Of a stretch of DNA of 64,000 nucleotides, positions 61,924-64,000 are shown piece after piece. Both the position numbers and the translations under genes were made by a program. The stretch is from Immersiella caudata (lineage: Eukaryota > Ascomycota > Sordariomycetes > Sordariales > Lasiosphaeriaceae): assembly GCA_030512335.1 (NCBI GenBank), contig JAULSU010000006.1, positions 1,488,001-1,552,000 on the forward strand, read 5' to 3'. The notes beneath the pieces are model-generated. The model ran no database searches, had not been told where the DNA came from, and worked only from the letters and a program-made list of their open reading frames with translations. Each line of letters starts with the position of its first letter. The first letter of the stretch is position 1.

Positions 61924-63915
61924 ATGAGGAACTCGTTCTTCGGGCTAAAGCCGTCGGCTTGGCCTTGGCGTTACCAGCCTCTTGATTCTCAACAGAAACA
62001 GATCCGCATCCTCAGCCTTGCCCCACACCGACAGAAGCTCTCACCGCTTGCTGGAGATCTACTGACAGTTTCTCTCCTCGACAAGCCAAGGTACGATGCG
62101 CTGAGCTATGCATGGGGAGATGTGGAGTCGTCACTTGCTCTCACCCTGAATGGATCCAGGTTACATATTCGCCGCAACCTGGAAAACGCTCTTCGGCATC
62201 TCCGCTTACCCGATGAGCCAAGGTTCCTGTGGATTGATGCGCTGTGTATCAATCAGACTGATATAGGGGAACGATCACATCAGGTTCAACTCATGGGAGA
62301 GATATATTCGCAAGCGACGACGGTCCGAGCTTGGATCGATCAGGATTTTGACCCATCGATCTCACTCTTGAGTCCATCTTTGTTGTGGTTACAAGCTGCT
62401 CAGACCCGGCTTGGCCGCTTCAAGGAAGCCGTGTTGCATCTTCTCGGACGCTTCTGGACGCTGTTTACCGAAGAGAGGAAAGCAGGGCACCTGGAATCCG
62501 TCGAATGGCAGCAGACAGCCTCCATATTCCAGGACCCTTACTGGAGACGTCTGTGGGTCCAGCAAGAAATGATCTTGGCAACCAAATTGGTTTTACACAT
62601 CAGATCGACCGAAATCGATGCAGCGCCTTTCATAGTCTTCACCCAGTCCATGGCGAACGCACTTTCGAGCGGAACTACCTCTCACGTTGGTCTCGATTTC
62701 CTCGAAGGGCAAATGATGATGGACACCGACGGCCATGCTTATTGTGGCTGGATATTTCTCGGTCGAAACTATGAGCGGTGTCGCAGCATGCGAGTATCAG
62801 ACCCCCCTGCACTCGCTGGCCACCGGGGAACGAGGAAACACATATCTCAAAAGTATCACGGCTCTCTCATGAGTTTGTATATGGATGCCGGCTATCTCCA
62901 CGTCACAGATCCAAAGGACAGGGTCTACGGCATGCTTGGCATCGCCACTGACTGCGGACCGGACCATGACATCCTCGTTGACTACACATTGTCACTCTCG
63001 GAAGTATATGGCCAGGTTTTCGAGCACTTCATTCGAGCTTACGACAATCTCTCATTCTTGTGCTGCACGGCCTTCAAGCACGCCGAAGTAGAGGAGATGG
63101 GAGGTCACTGCACATGGCTGCCTCATCCCCAAGCACGCGGTAGCAGCTTCGACCTTTTTGTGCACACCAAAGGAGCTGGGGGCGCAATCTCGGTCGCGAG
63201 CTCATCTACTATCCAACTCGCGCTAGATTTGGGTACTAGTGCGAACACACTTGGGCCAAGTGTTTTCACACTCACCGCCCGAGGGATCCTCGTCGATCGT
63301 GTAGAGCGCACAGGAGTCCATGAAGCATTGCATCTAGCACCGATAGATGACTGGTACGCTGATCTCGAATCCCTGATTACCGAACTACCCAACTCGGACG
63401 ATAAAATTACAACTGAGAGCGTCCTCGTCGGCTACATGCGGAGGGTCAAGGAGCTCGATCGCGAAGAAGACCGGGATTCTTCAAAAGCCAGCATTAGGAG
63501 TTTCTACGACCTATACGCCCGTACGCTTCAACGAAGCGGCAAAGGCAGAACCAAGGGCACCGTGGCGGACATGGCAGTCAACGAAAACGCCAGGCTAGAT
63601 TCTTCTCCAGCATTCAAGGACACCGTCAGCCACTTCCTGACGTGCTTCGCTTACACACAATTTGTCAAAACCCAGCGGGGACGACTAGGAATCGCAACTT
63701 CTGGGCATTTGGAACCGGGATCGGAGATATGGGTTGTGTTTGGATGTCCCGTTCTCCTGGTGCTTCACCCAACGGATGGCGGTCGCCACAGTTTAAGAGG
63801 CCAAGTTTGGCTCGACGGGCTGATGGACGGTGAAGCCTGTGAGAGGGTTGATATGTCGGGAGTGCCGACAGCGGACTATGAGGGACCGGAAGTTGTGGAT
63901 CTTGTTCTGTGCTGA
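61924..63915 (+). CDS. HET-domain protein (2), intact
   Basis: Single exon, 663 residues. A short leader with WPWRYQPLDSQQKQIRIL is followed by the HET domain (about residues 55-215): YDALSYAWGD, LHIRRNLENALRHLRLPDEPRFLWIDALCINQ, SHQVQLMGEIYSQATTVRAWI and, further on, DPYWRRLWVQQEMILA. The C-terminal part has the family's DPKDRVYGMLGIA block (about 328-340) and VDYTLSLSEVY. This is the commonest fungal HET layout, in which the domain opens the protein and the C-terminus may confer specificity. All blocks are present and in frame. It is likely involved in cell-death-type allorecognition or a related response; no partner can be named. Confidence 0.92.
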   Translation: MRNSFFGLKPSAWPWRYQPLDSQQKQIRILSLAPHRQKLSPLAGDLLTVSLLDKPRYDALSYAWGDVESSLALTLNGSRLHIRRNLENALRHLRLPDEPRFLWIDALCINQTDIGERSHQVQLMGEIYSQATTVRAWIDQDFDPSISLLSPSLLWLQAAQTRLGRFKEAVLHLLGRFWTLFTEERKAGHLESVEWQQTASIFQDPYWRRLWVQQEMILATKLVLHIRSTEIDAAPFIVFTQSMANALSSGTTSHVGLDFLEGQMMMDTDGHAYCGWIFLGRNYERCRSMRVSDPPALAGHRGTRKHISQKYHGSLMSLYMDAGYLHVTDPKDRVYGMLGIATDCGPDHDILVDYTLSLSEVYGQVFEHFIRAYDNLSFLCCTAFKHAEVEEMGGHCTWLPHPQARGSSFDLFVHTKGAGGAISVASSSTIQLALDLGTSANTLGPSVFTLTARGILVDRVERTGVHEALHLAPIDDWYADLESLITELPNSDDKITTESVLVGYMRRVKELDREEDRDSSKASIRSFYDLYARTLQRSGKGRTKGTVADMAVNENARLDSSPAFKDTVSHFLTCFAYTQFVKTQRGRLGIATSGHLEPGSEIWVVFGCPVLLVLHPTDGGRHSLRGQVWLDGLMDGEACERVDMSGVPTADYEGPEVVDLVLC

Positions 63916-64000
63916 GGTGGCTGGATGAAGAAGCGTGCGTCACATCATCAAACTCACGGCACCCAACACAATGACGCAATGACTAAACAGCGGTACTACA
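63916..64000. other. 3' flank of HET gene (2) to window end
   Basis: 85 bases after the stop codon; nothing recognised. Confidence 0.3.

Noticed and set aside
1..64000. CRISPR array, tRNA or rRNA genes
   Set aside because: No regularly spaced repeats and no cloverleaf or rRNA core sequences were noticed by eye; a tRNA search program would be needed to exclude tRNAs firmly.

Overview
The window looks like nuclear DNA of a filamentous ascomycete (Pezizomycotina). The evidence is short GT-AG introns of about 50-75 bases, a fused alpha-beta tryptophan synthase, PRM1, CFEM and WSC proteins, a fungal Dicer-like 2 gene, several HET-domain genes, and relics whose changes are mostly C-to-T or G-to-A, as repeat-induced point mutation (RIP) would leave. 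I saw no tRNA, rRNA, CRISPR array or bacterial operon structure.

Left part (1-16.5 kb) is a conserved housekeeping block: the 5' part of a DUF89/ARMT1-type phosphatase gene (-), an AnmK-like sugar kinase (+), the membrane fusion protein PRM1 (+), bifunctional tryptophan synthase (+), mitochondrial ribosomal protein bL28m (-), a conserved coiled-coil protein (+), mitochondrial aspartate aminotransferase (-) whose only sensible splicing needs a 3-base microexon, and a small secreted CFEM protein (+).

Middle part (16.7-38.7 kb) is an accessory, decayed region rich in genes of fungal non-self recognition. It holds a HET-domain pseudogene, a pseudogene of a SesB-like alpha/beta hydrolase with an amyloid-like Gly/Asn/Phe tail, LTR-like repeat fragments (one pair head to head), a C2H2 zinc-finger gene, a DUF6594 relic, two NmrA-like reductase genes flanking an intact HET gene and a coiled-coil gene, a relic of the fungal ubiquitin-like-domain/STAND N-terminal family, and a CorA-like gene with a damaged 5' half.

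Right part (38.8-64 kb) starts with a complete Dicer-like 2 gene. Its helicase motifs are intact, but both RNase III domains lack metal-binding residues, so it looks like a non-cleaving Dicer. Then follow a drastically shortened secreted FAD-oxidoreductase, an intact CorA-like gene, an F-box gene, a tandem pair of small four-helix membrane proteins, a decayed secreted protein, a WSC protein, a large membrane protein, a second HET relic, a Gln-rich protein and a third, intact HET gene.

The two biological themes are core metabolism on the left, and RNA silencing plus heterokaryon-incompatibility-type genes in various states of decay from 16.7 kb on. Splice sites were placed by eye from reading frame, donor/acceptor motifs and remembered family alignments; no database search was run.
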